DNA from: an uncultured Eubacterium sp.
GTDB lineage: Bacteria > Bacillota > Clostridia > Lachnospirales > Lachnospiraceae
NCBI GenBank assembly: GCA_910584065.1
Contig: CAJTZN010000009.1
Span: 1 to 64,000, forward strand
Direction of reading: 5' to 3'
Length of the DNA: 64,000 nt
The position numbers were made by a program, and so were the translations under genes. Under the pieces are notes generated by a model that was not told the origin of the DNA, did no database searches, and saw only the letters and a program-made list of their open reading frames with translations. This document shows, in pieces, positions 55,385 through 63,609 of this stretch; positions within the stretch are counted from its first letter, which is position 1; every line of letters starts with the position of its first letter.

Positions 55385-55683
55385 ATGAAAAAATCCTTAG
55401 TATACCTCGCGCTTCTTTTGATAACAGGCCTGTGCATGGCGGCGTGCGGCAATAATTCCGTCCATGAACTTACGTCGCCTTCACCTACTGTGGTCCCTGG
55501 CAGTGCGGTTTCTGAAAGCCAAAAAGTGATGACAGTGATTATGGTGGCAGTAAGGCAACATTTATCGAAATAACTGCCTCCTATCGGGAACAGATTCACG
55601 AACCAGATTTTTGTTTTTTCTCGGGGAGTATACCGGAAATCGATCGCCGACTGGGAGATTTATCTGGAATGTACAGATACTGA
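55385..55683 (+). pseudogene. Small lipoprotein, reading frame interrupted at a run of five A
   Basis: ATG 55385 follows GGAGG and encodes a lipoprotein signal with lipobox C-M-A-A-C. The annotated-style frame gives 62 residues and stops at 55573. From the AAAAA near 55522, however, the frame one base back continues with protein-like sequence (S-D-D-S-D-Y-G-G-S-K, then P-E-I-D-R-R-L-G-D-L) to a TGA at 55681. I read a single-base deletion or slippage in the A run of a lipoprotein of about 100 residues. The 62-residue frame is the alternative. The promoter is perfect. No family recognised. Confidence 0.55.
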
Positions 55684-55735
55684 CGAATCACAAAACTTTC
55701 GGAAACGCCAGAAATGGGGTAAAAAGATGGGACGG

Positions 55736-55764
55736 TTGCCGAAAGAGTAAAAAGGGTTTATAAT
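55736..55764 (+). promoter_or_regulatory. Promoter of the PIN-like gene
   Basis: TTGCCG at 55736-55741, a 17-bp spacer, TATAAT at 55759-55764, followed by AGGAGGAG and the ATG at 55793. The -10 position shows that the upstream ATG at 55769 would be too close to the RNA start. Confidence 0.7.
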
Positions 55765-55792
55765 GTAAATGATTCATAGGAGGAGAACAGTT

Positions 55793-56425
55793 ATGAATGA
55801 TGCTACCGAGGCACACAAGAGATATTTCCTTGTGGACTACGAAAATGTGAACCGGGACGGCCTGGTCGGTGTGGAACACCTGTCAAAACGGGATGATGTG
55901 CTCATATATTACAGTGAATCTGCAGAAACGCTTTCTTTTGGTCTGCATAAACGCATGAATAAATCGGAGGCTCATTTTGTTTACAGAAAGGTGCGCATAC
56001 CGATCAAAAATGCCGTGGACTGCCGGTTGCTGTTCGATCTGGAAATACTGTTAAAAGAGGACAAAGAGGCAGAATATTATATTATATCAAGGGATAACGA
56101 TTTTGATAACGCGATCGAAATGTTTGTCTCCCATCATTGTAATGTGAGGAAATTGTCTCAAATATCTGATGTCGATGGCATGGCGAAAGGAAAGCCGTTT
56201 AAAATGAATCAGAGAGAGGCCCGGATCCGTTCGTTCTTCGGCCAGCATTTCAACGAGAAAAAATATAAAGAGCACAAGGAGGAGATCATTCGGGCGGTAT
56301 TGGATGCGGAATCCAAACAACAGGTAAACAATAACCTGACAGCGTTATTCCATTCCGGTGAAATCGTGCGCGACATTTATAAGAAATTAAAACCGATGAT
56401 CAGGGAACTGCCGGGAAGTAAGTGA
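55793..56425 (+). CDS. PIN/NYN-like nuclease-domain protein
   Basis: Probable metal-dependent RNase-like fold. Of 210 residues, the N-terminal 140 have the spaced acidic residues of PIN/NYN domains: V-D-Y-E-N near 15, D-C-R-L-L-F-D near 73, and S-R-D-N-D-F-D-N near 95. The C-terminal 70 are a charged helical region. ATG 55793 follows AGGAGGAG. It is not next to an obvious antitoxin, so it is not a standard VapC toxin. The role is unknown. Confidence 0.8.
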   Translation: MNDATEAHKRYFLVDYENVNRDGLVGVEHLSKRDDVLIYYSESAETLSFGLHKRMNKSEAHFVYRKVRIPIKNAVDCRLLFDLEILLKEDKEAEYYIISRDNDFDNAIEMFVSHHCNVRKLSQISDVDGMAKGKPFKMNQREARIRSFFGQHFNEKKYKEHKEEIIRAVLDAESKQQVNNNLTALFHSGEIVRDIYKKLKPMIRELPGSK

Positions 56426-56464
56426 TATTATATTGTTTTAACATTGGACAGGAGGAGCGGACAG

Positions 56465-57565
56465 ATGGAGCTTTCGATCGCGATCGTGGCGTGGAATGAG
56501 GAGAAGAATCTTCCGGCGGTTCTGCAAGATATTGTGGCGCAGGGGTATCCGCACGAAAAGATAGAACTTTTATTGATCGACAGCATGTCGGAGGACGGGA
56601 CGAAGACGGTCATGGAGTCGTTTGCCGAGCGGCACGCGGCGGAATTCAGATCGATCCGGGTGTTGGAAAATCCGGGAAAGATACTGAGCCGGGGGTGGAA
56701 CCGCGCGATCGACGCGTTTACGACCGAGGCGCTCGTACGCGTTGACGCGCACAGCAGCATTCCCTCTGATTTTATCGAGAAAAATGTGGCGGCGCTGGAA
56801 GCCGGGGAGTATGTGACCGGAGGGGCGCGGCCGAATATCGTCGAGGAAGAGTCGCCGTGGCAGAACGTTCTTCTGGCGGCGGAGAGTTCGATGTTTGGCA
56901 GCAGTGCGGCGCCATTTCGGCGCGGCGGGGAAAAAACGTATGTCAAATCCCTGTTTCACGGGGCATACCGGCGGGAAGTGTTTGAAAAAGCGGGGCGGTT
57001 CCGCGAAGATCTGGGGCGCACGGAGGACAATGAGTTCAATTACCGCGTCCGCCAAAATGGATTTCGGCTCTGCATGGTACCTGGCATTATATCCTATCAG
57101 ATGATACGGCCGGATCTGGCAAAGATGTGCCGGCAGAAATACGGGAATGGATACTGGGTCGGCCTGACGGCAGGCGTCTGTCCGGGATGTCTTTCTCTGT
57201 ACCATTTTGTGCCGTTTGCCTTTGTGCTTGGTATTTTGTTTACGACGGTTGTGGCTATGTTTGGCCATCCTTTACTGGCGGTGCTTATGTGGGGACTTTA
57301 CTGGCTGTTAGCCATCGGGATGGCCATACAGGCCGCGGTCTGTGCGCCTGCTGGCAACGCTTCCAACGCTTCCGGGCGGCACGGCGGAGGACGGAATATC
57401 GGGTATGTGCTGCTTCCGTTCCTGTTTTTTCTACTTCATGTCAGTTACGGGGCTGGGACATTTGTGGGACTGGCAAAAATGCCGTTTTGGCGGAGAGCGC
57501 ATCAGGGAAACGAAAGTAGTGGAAAAGAAAGCGGGGGATCAGGGAATGAGTCTGGCGGTAAGTGA
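56465..57565 (+). CDS. Family 2 glycosyltransferase with C-terminal membrane segments
   Basis: Sugar transferase of the surface-polysaccharide cluster. Of 366 residues, the GT-A domain has I-V-A-W-N-E-E-K-N near 7, D-S-M-S-E-D-G near 38, V-D-A-H-S near 90, and T-E-D-N-E-F near 182. From about 245 three hydrophobic segments follow, with a Gly/Ser-rich tail. ATG 56465 follows AGGAGG. This resembles succinoglycan/ExoA-type transferases. It overlaps licD 1 by 20 bp. Confidence 0.88.
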   Translation: MELSIAIVAWNEEKNLPAVLQDIVAQGYPHEKIELLLIDSMSEDGTKTVMESFAERHAAEFRSIRVLENPGKILSRGWNRAIDAFTTEALVRVDAHSSIPSDFIEKNVAALEAGEYVTGGARPNIVEEESPWQNVLLAAESSMFGSSAAPFRRGGEKTYVKSLFHGAYRREVFEKAGRFREDLGRTEDNEFNYRVRQNGFRLCMVPGIISYQMIRPDLAKMCRQKYGNGYWVGLTAGVCPGCLSLYHFVPFAFVLGILFTTVVAMFGHPLLAVLMWGLYWLLAIGMAIQAAVCAPAGNASNASGRHGGGRNIGYVLLPFLFFLLHVSYGAGTFVGLAKMPFWRRAHQGNESSGKESGGSGNESGGK

Positions 57566-58421
57566 ACCGGAAGAAACAAAAAGGAAAGAATACAGCGACG
57601 AGGAATTAAAGGGGCTGCAGCGGATCAGTCTGGAGATGGCGGAGGTGTTCGTCGAGTTCTGTGAGGAATTTCATCTGCTCTGCTATTTCTGCGGCGGCGG
57701 CTGTATCGGGGCGGTCCGGCATAAAGGGTTTATCCCGTGGGACGACGACCTGGATTTTTTTATGCCGAGGGAGGATTATGAAACATTTGTAGAGAACTGG
57801 GATGGTTATGAACGGGGGCGGCGGTATCTTCTTTCGGATACGACGAGGGATTATGTAGATCGAAATAATTTCGCGACGCTGCGTGACAGCGAGACGACGC
57901 AGGTCAAGCCGTACCAGAAAGATCTGGACATTCCGCACGGGGTCGCGCTTGATATACTTCCGCTGGACGGTTATCCCGAAGGAAAGTGGCAGCGGAAGAT
58001 GCAGTGCATGTGGGCGCTCGTCTATTCTTTGTTCCGGGCGCAGACCGTGCCGGAAAAGCACGGCGGACTCATGGCGGCTGGAAGCCGTCTGCTGCTCGGA
58101 ATATTCCGCGGGAAGGGCGTGCGCTACCGGATCTGGTCGTTCGCGAAGAGGCGTATGACAAAGTATCCGATCCGTGAATGCCGTTATATTACGGAGCTTT
58201 GTTCGGGGCCGTATTATATGAAAAAGAAGTACCGCAGGGAATGGTTTGAAAAGGCGGAGTTTGTCGAGTTTGAGGGGACGAGGATGCCGATACCGGTCGG
58301 ATATGACGGGTATCTGCGGGAGGCGTTCGGGGATTACAGGCAGCTGCCGCCGCCGGAGAAGCGAAAGGCGCACCATGACTGCGTGCAGCTGGATCTGGGA
58401 CGGCCTTGTGTCAGGAAATGA
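57546..58421 (+). CDS. LicD-family phosphotransferase 1
   Basis: LicD proteins attach phosphocholine or similar groups to glycans. The 291 residues begin at ATG 57546 inside the preceding gene. The core has C-G-G-G-C-I-G-A-V-R-H near 47 and the nucleotidyltransferase-like I-P-W-D-D-D-L-D-F-F-M-P near 62, then L-D-I-L-P-L-D-G near 135. It is homologous along its length to the next LicD gene, so the two arose by tandem duplication. Confidence 0.9.
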   Translation: MSLAVSEPEETKRKEYSDEELKGLQRISLEMAEVFVEFCEEFHLLCYFCGGGCIGAVRHKGFIPWDDDLDFFMPREDYETFVENWDGYERGRRYLLSDTTRDYVDRNNFATLRDSETTQVKPYQKDLDIPHGVALDILPLDGYPEGKWQRKMQCMWALVYSLFRAQTVPEKHGGLMAAGSRLLLGIFRGKGVRYRIWSFAKRRMTKYPIRECRYITELCSGPYYMKKKYRREWFEKAEFVEFEGTRMPIPVGYDGYLREAFGDYRQLPPPEKRKAHHDCVQLDLGRPCVRK

Positions 58422-58455
58422 TGTGGACGGCAATGTTCGAGAAAGAGGTGTTTGT

Positions 58456-58530
58456 ATGACAGCTTTACGTCAGAGTGCAATGATGGAATTGGAAAAATTA
58501 CCAGAAGATTTGGATGGAAAAGAGTTATGA
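58456..58530 (+). CDS. 24-residue leader-like ORF overlapping licD 2
   Basis: ATG 58456 follows AAAGAGG at 7 nt. The peptide starts M-T-A-L-R-Q-S-A-M and stops at a TGA that overlaps the licD 2 start as ATGA. The start resembles the N-terminus of short antitoxin-like proteins common in Lachnospiraceae, so it may be a truncated relic, but its position allows translational coupling to licD 2. No function can be assigned. Confidence 0.4.
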   Translation: MTALRQSAMMELEKLPEDLDGKEL

Positions 58531-59405
58531 AGGAACAGATCGAACTGAAAAAAGTCCAAAACAAGTGCCTGGAGATCACGCTTGTATTTAAAGAGTTTTG
58601 TGACAGGCATGGACTTTTATTTTATTTCTGTGGCGGCTGCTGCATCGGTGCGCTGCGCAACGGGGGATTTATCCCGTGGGATGACGATATTGATGTCTTT
58701 ATGCCGCGGGAAGATTATGAAAAAATGTGCCGCCTGTGGAAAGAGGAGATGGATGAGAGCAAGTACCGGCTGAGCCGGTCGAGCGAGACTGAATTTCTCC
58801 GCTCGCAGCTTACGGCGATCACGGATGAAGATACGACTTTTATCAAGGAACGGCAGCAGGATCTCGATATGGCGCATGGAATCCGGCTGGAGGTTCTGCC
58901 GCTCGACGGCTGCCCTTCGTCGCGCTGGAAGCGCAAGATTCAGCTTCTCTGGGGACTGGCCTATCAGATTTATATCAACCAGGAAGCGCCGACCAGCAAG
59001 GGAAAAATTTTCTATGGCATCGGCCGGATCATGCTCGCCCTCGCGCCGGGATGGCGCAGGCGCTACCGGATGGCGCGTATGTGTGAGAGGCATATGTCAA
59101 AATATCCGATCTGTGAGTGCGACTATGTGACGGAGCTGTGCGTCAGATACAATTACATGGTAAATGAATATCCGAAAGAGATTTTCGAATCGGCGGTATA
59201 CAAATCATTTGAAGGTTTTGAGATGCCGCTGCCGGCTGGATATGAAACGTATCTGCACATAGCGTTTGGCGATTATATGGAACTGCCGCCGGAAGAAAAG
59301 CGCGTGCCGTCGCACGACGGCGTGTGCATCGACGTCGATCACAGTTACCGCACATACCGGGGGAAATATTATCCGAAAGAGAGGAAACCCCAGCGCCCGG
59401 AATGA
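58527..59405 (+). CDS. LicD-family phosphotransferase 2
   Basis: The 292 residues carry the same motifs as its neighbour: C-G-G-C-C-I-G-A-L-R-N near 36, I-P-W-D-D-D-I-D-V-F-M-P near 50, and L-E-V-L-P-L-D-G near 124. The start at 58527 overlaps the stop of the 24-codon ORF; the open frame back to TTG 58452 has no ribosome site of its own. Two diverged LicD genes side by side suggest two different acceptor or donor specificities in one polymer. Confidence 0.88.
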   Translation: MKEQIELKKVQNKCLEITLVFKEFCDRHGLLFYFCGGCCIGALRNGGFIPWDDDIDVFMPREDYEKMCRLWKEEMDESKYRLSRSSETEFLRSQLTAITDEDTTFIKERQQDLDMAHGIRLEVLPLDGCPSSRWKRKIQLLWGLAYQIYINQEAPTSKGKIFYGIGRIMLALAPGWRRRYRMARMCERHMSKYPICECDYVTELCVRYNYMVNEYPKEIFESAVYKSFEGFEMPLPAGYETYLHIAFGDYMELPPEEKRVPSHDGVCIDVDHSYRTYRGKYYPKERKPQRPE

Positions 59406-59464
59406 TGTGAAACCGTAAAACATGGTGCGCGGATGGTGCGCGGGGAAAAGTAAGGGAGGAATGG

Positions 59465-60451
59465 ATGGAAACGGATCTGTACGAGGCAGGGGTGGTTTCT
59501 ATTATCATACCTGTATACAATTCAAAAGACCGGCTGGCACTCTGTCTCGACAGTGTCGCGGCACAGAGCTACCAAAAGACCGAGGTCATTATCGTGGATG
59601 ACTGTTCGACGGACGGAAGTCTGGAACTTTGCCGGGAATACGAGAAAAAATATGCGAATTTCCATGTGTACACAAAGGAAAATGAAGGCGTGTCCGCAGC
59701 GAGAAATTATGGGATGCAGAAAGCGTCGGGCGAATATCTCCAGTTCGCGGACAGTGATGACGAACTTTCGCCGGAAATGTGCGAGAGTCTCGTGGCGCGC
59801 ATGGAAGAGGATGGGAGCGATCTCGTCATCTGCGGGTATTACAATGAGAAGGAACAGAGGGATAATACGTTCCCGAATGGCCTGTTTGAGAGCAGGAAGG
59901 CGTTTATCGAGGCATTCCCTTCCCTGTTTACCGGAATGTTCCTGCATGTGCCGTGGAACAAATTGTACCGGAGAGAGCGTGTGGGCGCGAAGTTTCCGAG
60001 GGATTTGAACAAGGGCGAGGATCTGTTGTTCAATCTTCAGGTGTTCTCCCGGGCGGAGAGGATCAGTGTCATGGATCAGCCCCTGTACCGCTATCACAAT
60101 GTGGAGGAGCAGTCACTTTCGTTCCGTTTCCGCGAGGACGCGATGGAGATTGAGGAGAGGCTGATTTTGGCGGTAAAGGACTTCTATAAGGAACAGGGAG
60201 GCGGTGAGCCGTCATTTTTATACCGCTTTTATTTGGATGCCGTAAAAAATAAATTTTATGCGCTGCTGGGGAAATCGGGGTATGACCGGGATCGCTGCTG
60301 CGGGGTCATCCGGGAATGGGTGAAGATGGACAGCATCCGGGCTTTGTGCCGGGAGAGGGCGCTGTTTGGCGGGAAGGACAGGATTCTTTTGTTTCTCATG
60401 GAGCATAAATGCGTGAAACTGTTGTACCGGTATTACGCGGCCAGAGTTTAG
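59465..60451 (+). CDS. Family 2 glycosyltransferase
   Basis: The 328 residues have a classic GT-A domain: S-I-I-I-P-V-Y-N-S near 12, V-D-D-C-S-T-D-G-S near 41, and the metal-binding region F-A-D-S-D-D-E near 94. N-K-L-Y-R-R and N-K-G-E-D-L-L-F-N-L follow. No membrane segment, so it acts at the inner face of the membrane, probably on a lipid-linked unit. ATG 59465 follows GGGAGG. The sugar is unknown. Confidence 0.92.
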   Translation: METDLYEAGVVSIIIPVYNSKDRLALCLDSVAAQSYQKTEVIIVDDCSTDGSLELCREYEKKYANFHVYTKENEGVSAARNYGMQKASGEYLQFADSDDELSPEMCESLVARMEEDGSDLVICGYYNEKEQRDNTFPNGLFESRKAFIEAFPSLFTGMFLHVPWNKLYRRERVGAKFPRDLNKGEDLLFNLQVFSRAERISVMDQPLYRYHNVEEQSLSFRFREDAMEIEERLILAVKDFYKEQGGGEPSFLYRFYLDAVKNKFYALLGKSGYDRDRCCGVIREWVKMDSIRALCRERALFGGKDRILLFLMEHKCVKLLYRYYAARV

Positions 60452-60547
60452 GGAGTTGTGTGTGAGGTGTGTGGCTCGTGTGCGGCGGACGATGTGGGAG
60501 GACAAAGAAAAGTGTGGGGAACAGGAAGAGAAAAAAAGGAGGAAGCC

Positions 60548-61681
60548 GTGAAAAAGATCGGTTTTGTGAATTTTGATATGAGTATCCGGGGCGGAGGGCA
60601 GCAGGTCCTTTGCAATATCGCTAATGCGCTGGCCGCGGAAGGGGCAGGCGGAAATTTTGCGGAAGAGGCAAGCGGGAGGTATGAGATCCATGTGATTAGC
60701 CTGACACATGAGAAAGGCACTTGTGCGTATTCGCTTGATCCGCGTATCCATTATCATAACGTACTGCCGGGCCGGCGGCGTATCCGGGAAGTCGTGATGG
60801 GGGCGGGAAAGGAGTTCCGCGCGTACTGTCTCGAGCAGGGCATTGAGCTTTTGTTTTATGTCGCGGTTTACGCGGGATTTTGCGGCGGCATCCTCGGCAG
60901 AAGGCTGAAAGTGCCGAAAATATTCTGCGACCACGGGTCGCTTTTGAGCCAGTGGGACGATAAAGTATCGCGCACGCTGCGGCGGTTTGGCAGGAAATAC
61001 GCCGACCGGACCGTCGTTCTCACGAAACAGAGCGAGGCGGCGTATTATGAAAAGTTCCACTGTAAGCCGGGGGAGGTCATGACGATCTATAACTGGATCG
61101 ATGACAAGGTTCTCGAACATGCCGGTGCTTATGATGCGGATTCCAGGAAGTTACTGACGGCGGGGCGCTTTTCGCCGGAAAAGGGAATGGATCTGTTAGT
61201 GGACGTGGCGGCGGCGCTCCGGAAGAAGACGCAGGATTTCGTGTGGGAAGTGTATGGCGAGGGGGAAATGTTTGACGGGATTAAAAAGCGGATCCGTGAC
61301 GAAGGACTTCAGGACAACGTGGTACTGATGGGGCTTACCGACCGCATGGAGACTTGTTACCGCGGGCATTGTATGTACGTGCTGACCTCGTACCGGGAGG
61401 GGCTTCCGCTCGTTTTGTTAGAGGCGAAGGCAAACCATCTGCCCGCCGTTAGCTTTGATATCGTATCGGGGCCGGCGGAGATCATCCGGGATGGGAGCGA
61501 CGGGATCCTTGTGCCCCCGTATGACACGGAGAGGATGGCGGAAGAAATTTATCAATTGTTGACGGACAGGGAGAGAAGGGTTGATATGTCGGAACATTGT
61601 TCCGATAACCAGAAAGAATTTGAGAGAGAAAAAATCCTCAACCAGTGGAAGGCGCTGATCGAGGAAATGTATGGTTGCTGA
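60548..61681 (+). CDS. Family 4 glycosyltransferase
   Basis: 377 residues from GTG 60548, which follows AAAGGAGG; the upstream open frame (from 60458) has no ribosome site. The GT-B fold shows an N-terminal domain with S-I-R-G-G-G-Q-Q-V-L near 14 (acceptor side) and a C-terminal domain with G-R-F-S-P-E-K-G-M-D near 208 and the nucleotide-sugar motif E-G-L-P-L-V-L-L-E-A near 285. It is convergent with the polymerase gene (15 bp between them). Confidence 0.93.
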   Translation: MKKIGFVNFDMSIRGGGQQVLCNIANALAAEGAGGNFAEEASGRYEIHVISLTHEKGTCAYSLDPRIHYHNVLPGRRRIREVVMGAGKEFRAYCLEQGIELLFYVAVYAGFCGGILGRRLKVPKIFCDHGSLLSQWDDKVSRTLRRFGRKYADRTVVLTKQSEAAYYEKFHCKPGEVMTIYNWIDDKVLEHAGAYDADSRKLLTAGRFSPEKGMDLLVDVAAALRKKTQDFVWEVYGEGEMFDGIKKRIRDEGLQDNVVLMGLTDRMETCYRGHCMYVLTSYREGLPLVLLEAKANHLPAVSFDIVSGPAEIIRDGSDGILVPPYDTERMAEEIYQLLTDRERRVDMSEHCSDNQKEFEREKILNQWKALIEEMYGC

Positions 61682-61696
61682 ACGGATCGAAACGCG

Positions 61697-63037
61697 TCAG
61701 CTGGTGCGACAGGTATGATGCACATACCCGAGTCCGGTAAACAAAAGCATCGTTTCCACATTTACCGTAAAGAAAATATCGTGGAAGCATAACATAAAGA
61801 TTATGACGGCGGCGATGACAGAGAGAAACATAAAATAGCTGTCGCTTAACGGTTCCTTCTGGCGGATTCGTTTTAGCGATTCGGTCATGCTTAATAGGAA
61901 AAAGGCCGCCATTACGAGAAAGCCTGTGATACCAGTCTCGATCAGCAGGGAGAGGTAACTGTTGTGTGTGACGTACTGGGTCTGTGCCAGATAGCTGTCC
62001 GGGTCTTTTTCGGTCACATAGGGCAGAGCGCTACCGATGGAGAAGCCGAATACAGGCTTGTCTTTGTATAATGTCAGGTAATTTTTCCATATGGTTGAGC
62101 GGTTATTTGTCAGGTTCTCGACATTGACATCTTCGCGTACCATGTCGTCCGTGCTCCGGTCGGGGGCAGCCAGGCAGCCGATGCCCTGTATCGAGAAAAA
62201 GACAGCGGCGTATAGGACTGCCGCTGCTGCGACCGTAATGGCCGTGCGCTTTGCCAGACGGCAAAAAAAGAGTTTCCCGCTTGTGTTTCCAGACTGGCAG
62301 TGCTGGTAATAAGTCGTCAGAGCTACGAAAAAAAACAGGGTTCCGATGGCCGACAAATAGATCGTCCGGGAGTTTGACATGATGAGGTAGGCGAGGTTGG
62401 CGGCGATACAGATTGAGGCGTATACCCGGAACCATTTATCCCCCCGTTTCCATTCCCTCAAAAGGAGGATGATGAGAAGCAGGGAGGTAAACGCGGCAAA
62501 ATTCGGGTCGGAGAACAGTCCGAACAGGCGGCCGTCAACGATCCCCTGGCGGACAAGCCGTCCATCGGGGTGCATCGTCAGATAATGAACGTTTCCGATG
62601 TACTGGCTCAGTGACGCCACGCACGCGATACTCCAGAAAAAGGAGAGGCAGGCGGTCATCCGTTTCAGCCAGACGGAAATCATATCTTCCGGCATTACAT
62701 GGGGCAGGAAATAGAACAGGATCAGCTGCACGACAAAAGTGGCCATTCCCATCACGTTTCCAGTGAATTCATATTTTCGGTTCAAAATCGTGGAGATACC
62801 TAAGATTAGAATGAATACGGCCAGCAGACAGAGCTGCCGGTCAGGGCGGATCGTTTTTGCCAGTAAAAAGATATAGCAAAGCGCCAGTAAACCGGCGATG
62901 ATCACGACTCCTTTATAGAGAATATCCTCAAGCGGGCCGGCACATAATATTTTTGTCGGCATAAAGCGGGTGGATAAGCTGTATACGGCATAAAAAATAA
63001 GATACCAGCAGGTGATACGGTTAATGATCTGTTTCAT
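61697..63037 (-). CDS. O-antigen ligase/polymerase-family membrane protein (Wzy-like)
   Basis: 446 residues with about ten to twelve membrane segments and a larger extracytoplasmic loop near 310-360 carrying R-S-T-I-W and G-S-A-L-P, the features of Wzy_C/O-antigen ligase proteins. It would polymerise or ligate the repeating unit made by the neighbouring transferases, on the outer face of the membrane. The start at 63037 has GGAGG at 6 nt; ATG 63058 is in frame without one. It has its own promoter at 63220-63248 and a long folded leader. Confidence 0.85.
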   Translation of the reverse strand: MKQIINRITCWYLIFYAVYSLSTRFMPTKILCAGPLEDILYKGVVIIAGLLALCYIFLLAKTIRPDRQLCLLAVFILILGISTILNRKYEFTGNVMGMATFVVQLILFYFLPHVMPEDMISVWLKRMTACLSFFWSIACVASLSQYIGNVHYLTMHPDGRLVRQGIVDGRLFGLFSDPNFAAFTSLLLIILLLREWKRGDKWFRVYASICIAANLAYLIMSNSRTIYLSAIGTLFFFVALTTYYQHCQSGNTSGKLFFCRLAKRTAITVAAAAVLYAAVFFSIQGIGCLAAPDRSTDDMVREDVNVENLTNNRSTIWKNYLTLYKDKPVFGFSIGSALPYVTEKDPDSYLAQTQYVTHNSYLSLLIETGITGFLVMAAFFLLSMTESLKRIRQKEPLSDSYFMFLSVIAAVIIFMLCFHDIFFTVNVETMLLFTGLGYVHHTCRTS

Positions 63038-63213
63038 ATTTTTCCTCCATGCGCGCACGGTTTTTGCGCATCACACAAGTTTGGGCGTGCGCGCACAAAC
63101 TTGCAGCGTGAAAAATTTATTTTTCACGCTTTTCCTCGTTTCTGCGGGCGTTTTTTATTTGATGGAAGAGTCCATCCTTTGTGGTTTGCGTTTGTTTTTG
63201 GCGCCCGCCACTT
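63038..63213 (-). promoter_or_regulatory. Highly structured 5' leader of the Wzy-like gene
   Basis: The untranslated leader (about 176 nt) contains a perfect 7-bp long-range pair (63144-63150 with 63202-63208) and a perfect 12-bp hairpin with a 2-nt loop (63105-63130). An 8-bp pair (63075-63082 with 63095-63102) encloses a GTGCGCGCAC palindrome. On the transcribed strand no T tract follows the 12-bp hairpin, so it is not a simple terminator. Processive antitermination (LoaP-like) or RNA stability control is inference. Confidence 0.45.
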
Positions 63214-63219
63214 CGTAGT

Positions 63220-63248
63220 ATTATACAATAGAATGTTTTTTTTTTCAA
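63220..63248 (-). promoter_or_regulatory. Promoter of the Wzy-like gene
   Basis: On the minus strand TTGAAA (63243-63248), a 17-bp spacer rich in A, and TATAAT (63220-63225). Confidence 0.7.
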
Positions 63249-63311
63249 CTTTTTTCTGATGACATGGGAATGGTATGGCAATTGGGTACCGACATAAGTA
63301 AAAAGTCAATC

Positions 63312-63340
63312 TAAAAGAGCCACTTGCAAAACAAGCGGCC
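63312..63340 (-). terminator. Terminator of the toxin mRNA
   Basis: On the minus strand an 8-bp stem with one wobble (63333-63340 with 63320-63327) and a 5-nt loop is followed by TCTTTTAG. It lies 107 bp after the toxin stop and overlaps the -35 of the opposing antitoxin promoter. Confidence 0.6.
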
Positions 63341-63353
63341 CTGGTGTATAATC
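63325..63353 (+). promoter_or_regulatory. Promoter of the antisense antitoxin RNA
   Basis: TTGCAA at 63325-63330, a 17-bp spacer ending GGTG, and TATAAT at 63348-63353. The predicted RNA start near 63360 leads straight to the hairpin terminator at 63410-63458 with no open frame between, as expected for a small RNA. Confidence 0.65.
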
Positions 63354-63359
63354 TACTTA

Positions 63360-63458
63360 GACGTGATCGGAATTAATTCTCCGATTGCCCTCAGTTTTTA
63401 AATTACTTGGAAATAAGTATCCTACACTTCGGGCTCGTAAGGATGCTTATTTCTTTTT
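63360..63458 (+). ncRNA. Candidate antitoxin RNA (type I system), about 100 nt
   Basis: Bounded by a near-consensus promoter and an intrinsic terminator, transcribed toward the toxin gene and overlapping the toxin mRNA 3' end (last codons from 63447 plus about 90 nt of 3' untranslated region). Convergent overlap at the 3' ends is the layout of TxpA/RatA and Fst/RNAII type I pairs. The ends are predictions from the sequence signals only. Confidence 0.55.
63410..63458 (+). terminator. Terminator of the antitoxin RNA
   Basis: A 14-bp stem with one G-U pair (63410-63423 with 63440-63453), a 16-nt loop and five T. On the other strand the same hairpin lies in the toxin mRNA 3' region, so both RNAs would present complementary loops. 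Confidence 0.75.
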
Positions 63459-63527
63459 ATGATTGTCTATGTAAGACAACGCCGCAAACAACACAAGTAA
63501 TAATGTAAGAACTTCCATTATACTCAT
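63447..63527 (-). CDS. Putative holin-like type I toxin (26 residues)
   Basis: The peptide begins M-S-I-M-E-V-L-T, has one hydrophobic span (about residues 5-20) and ends D-N-H-K-K-K, the pattern of small membrane toxins called putative holin-like toxins. A strong ribosome site AGAGGGTGAT lies 5 nt before the ATG. That site pairs with an upstream CCCTCT (63554-63559 with 63537-63542), hiding it. Convergent antisense RNA and terminators complete a type I module. Expected action: membrane depolarisation when translated unopposed. Possible -10 elements lie at 63588-63593 and 63601-63606. Confidence 0.65.
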   Translation of the reverse strand: MSIMEVLTLLLVLFAALSYIDNHKKK

Positions 63528-63609
63528 AGGGCATCACCCTCTTTCATGAGACTAGAGGGCATCCTGTCGCATCCTGCCTTCTTTTCAATTATACAACCTT
63601 ATTATACCA

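Noticed and set aside
63105..63130. Perfect 12-bp hairpin considered as a Rho-independent terminator
   Set aside because: It has a short T run only in the rightward direction, where no transcript is expected; in the leftward leader it is followed by GCAAG.
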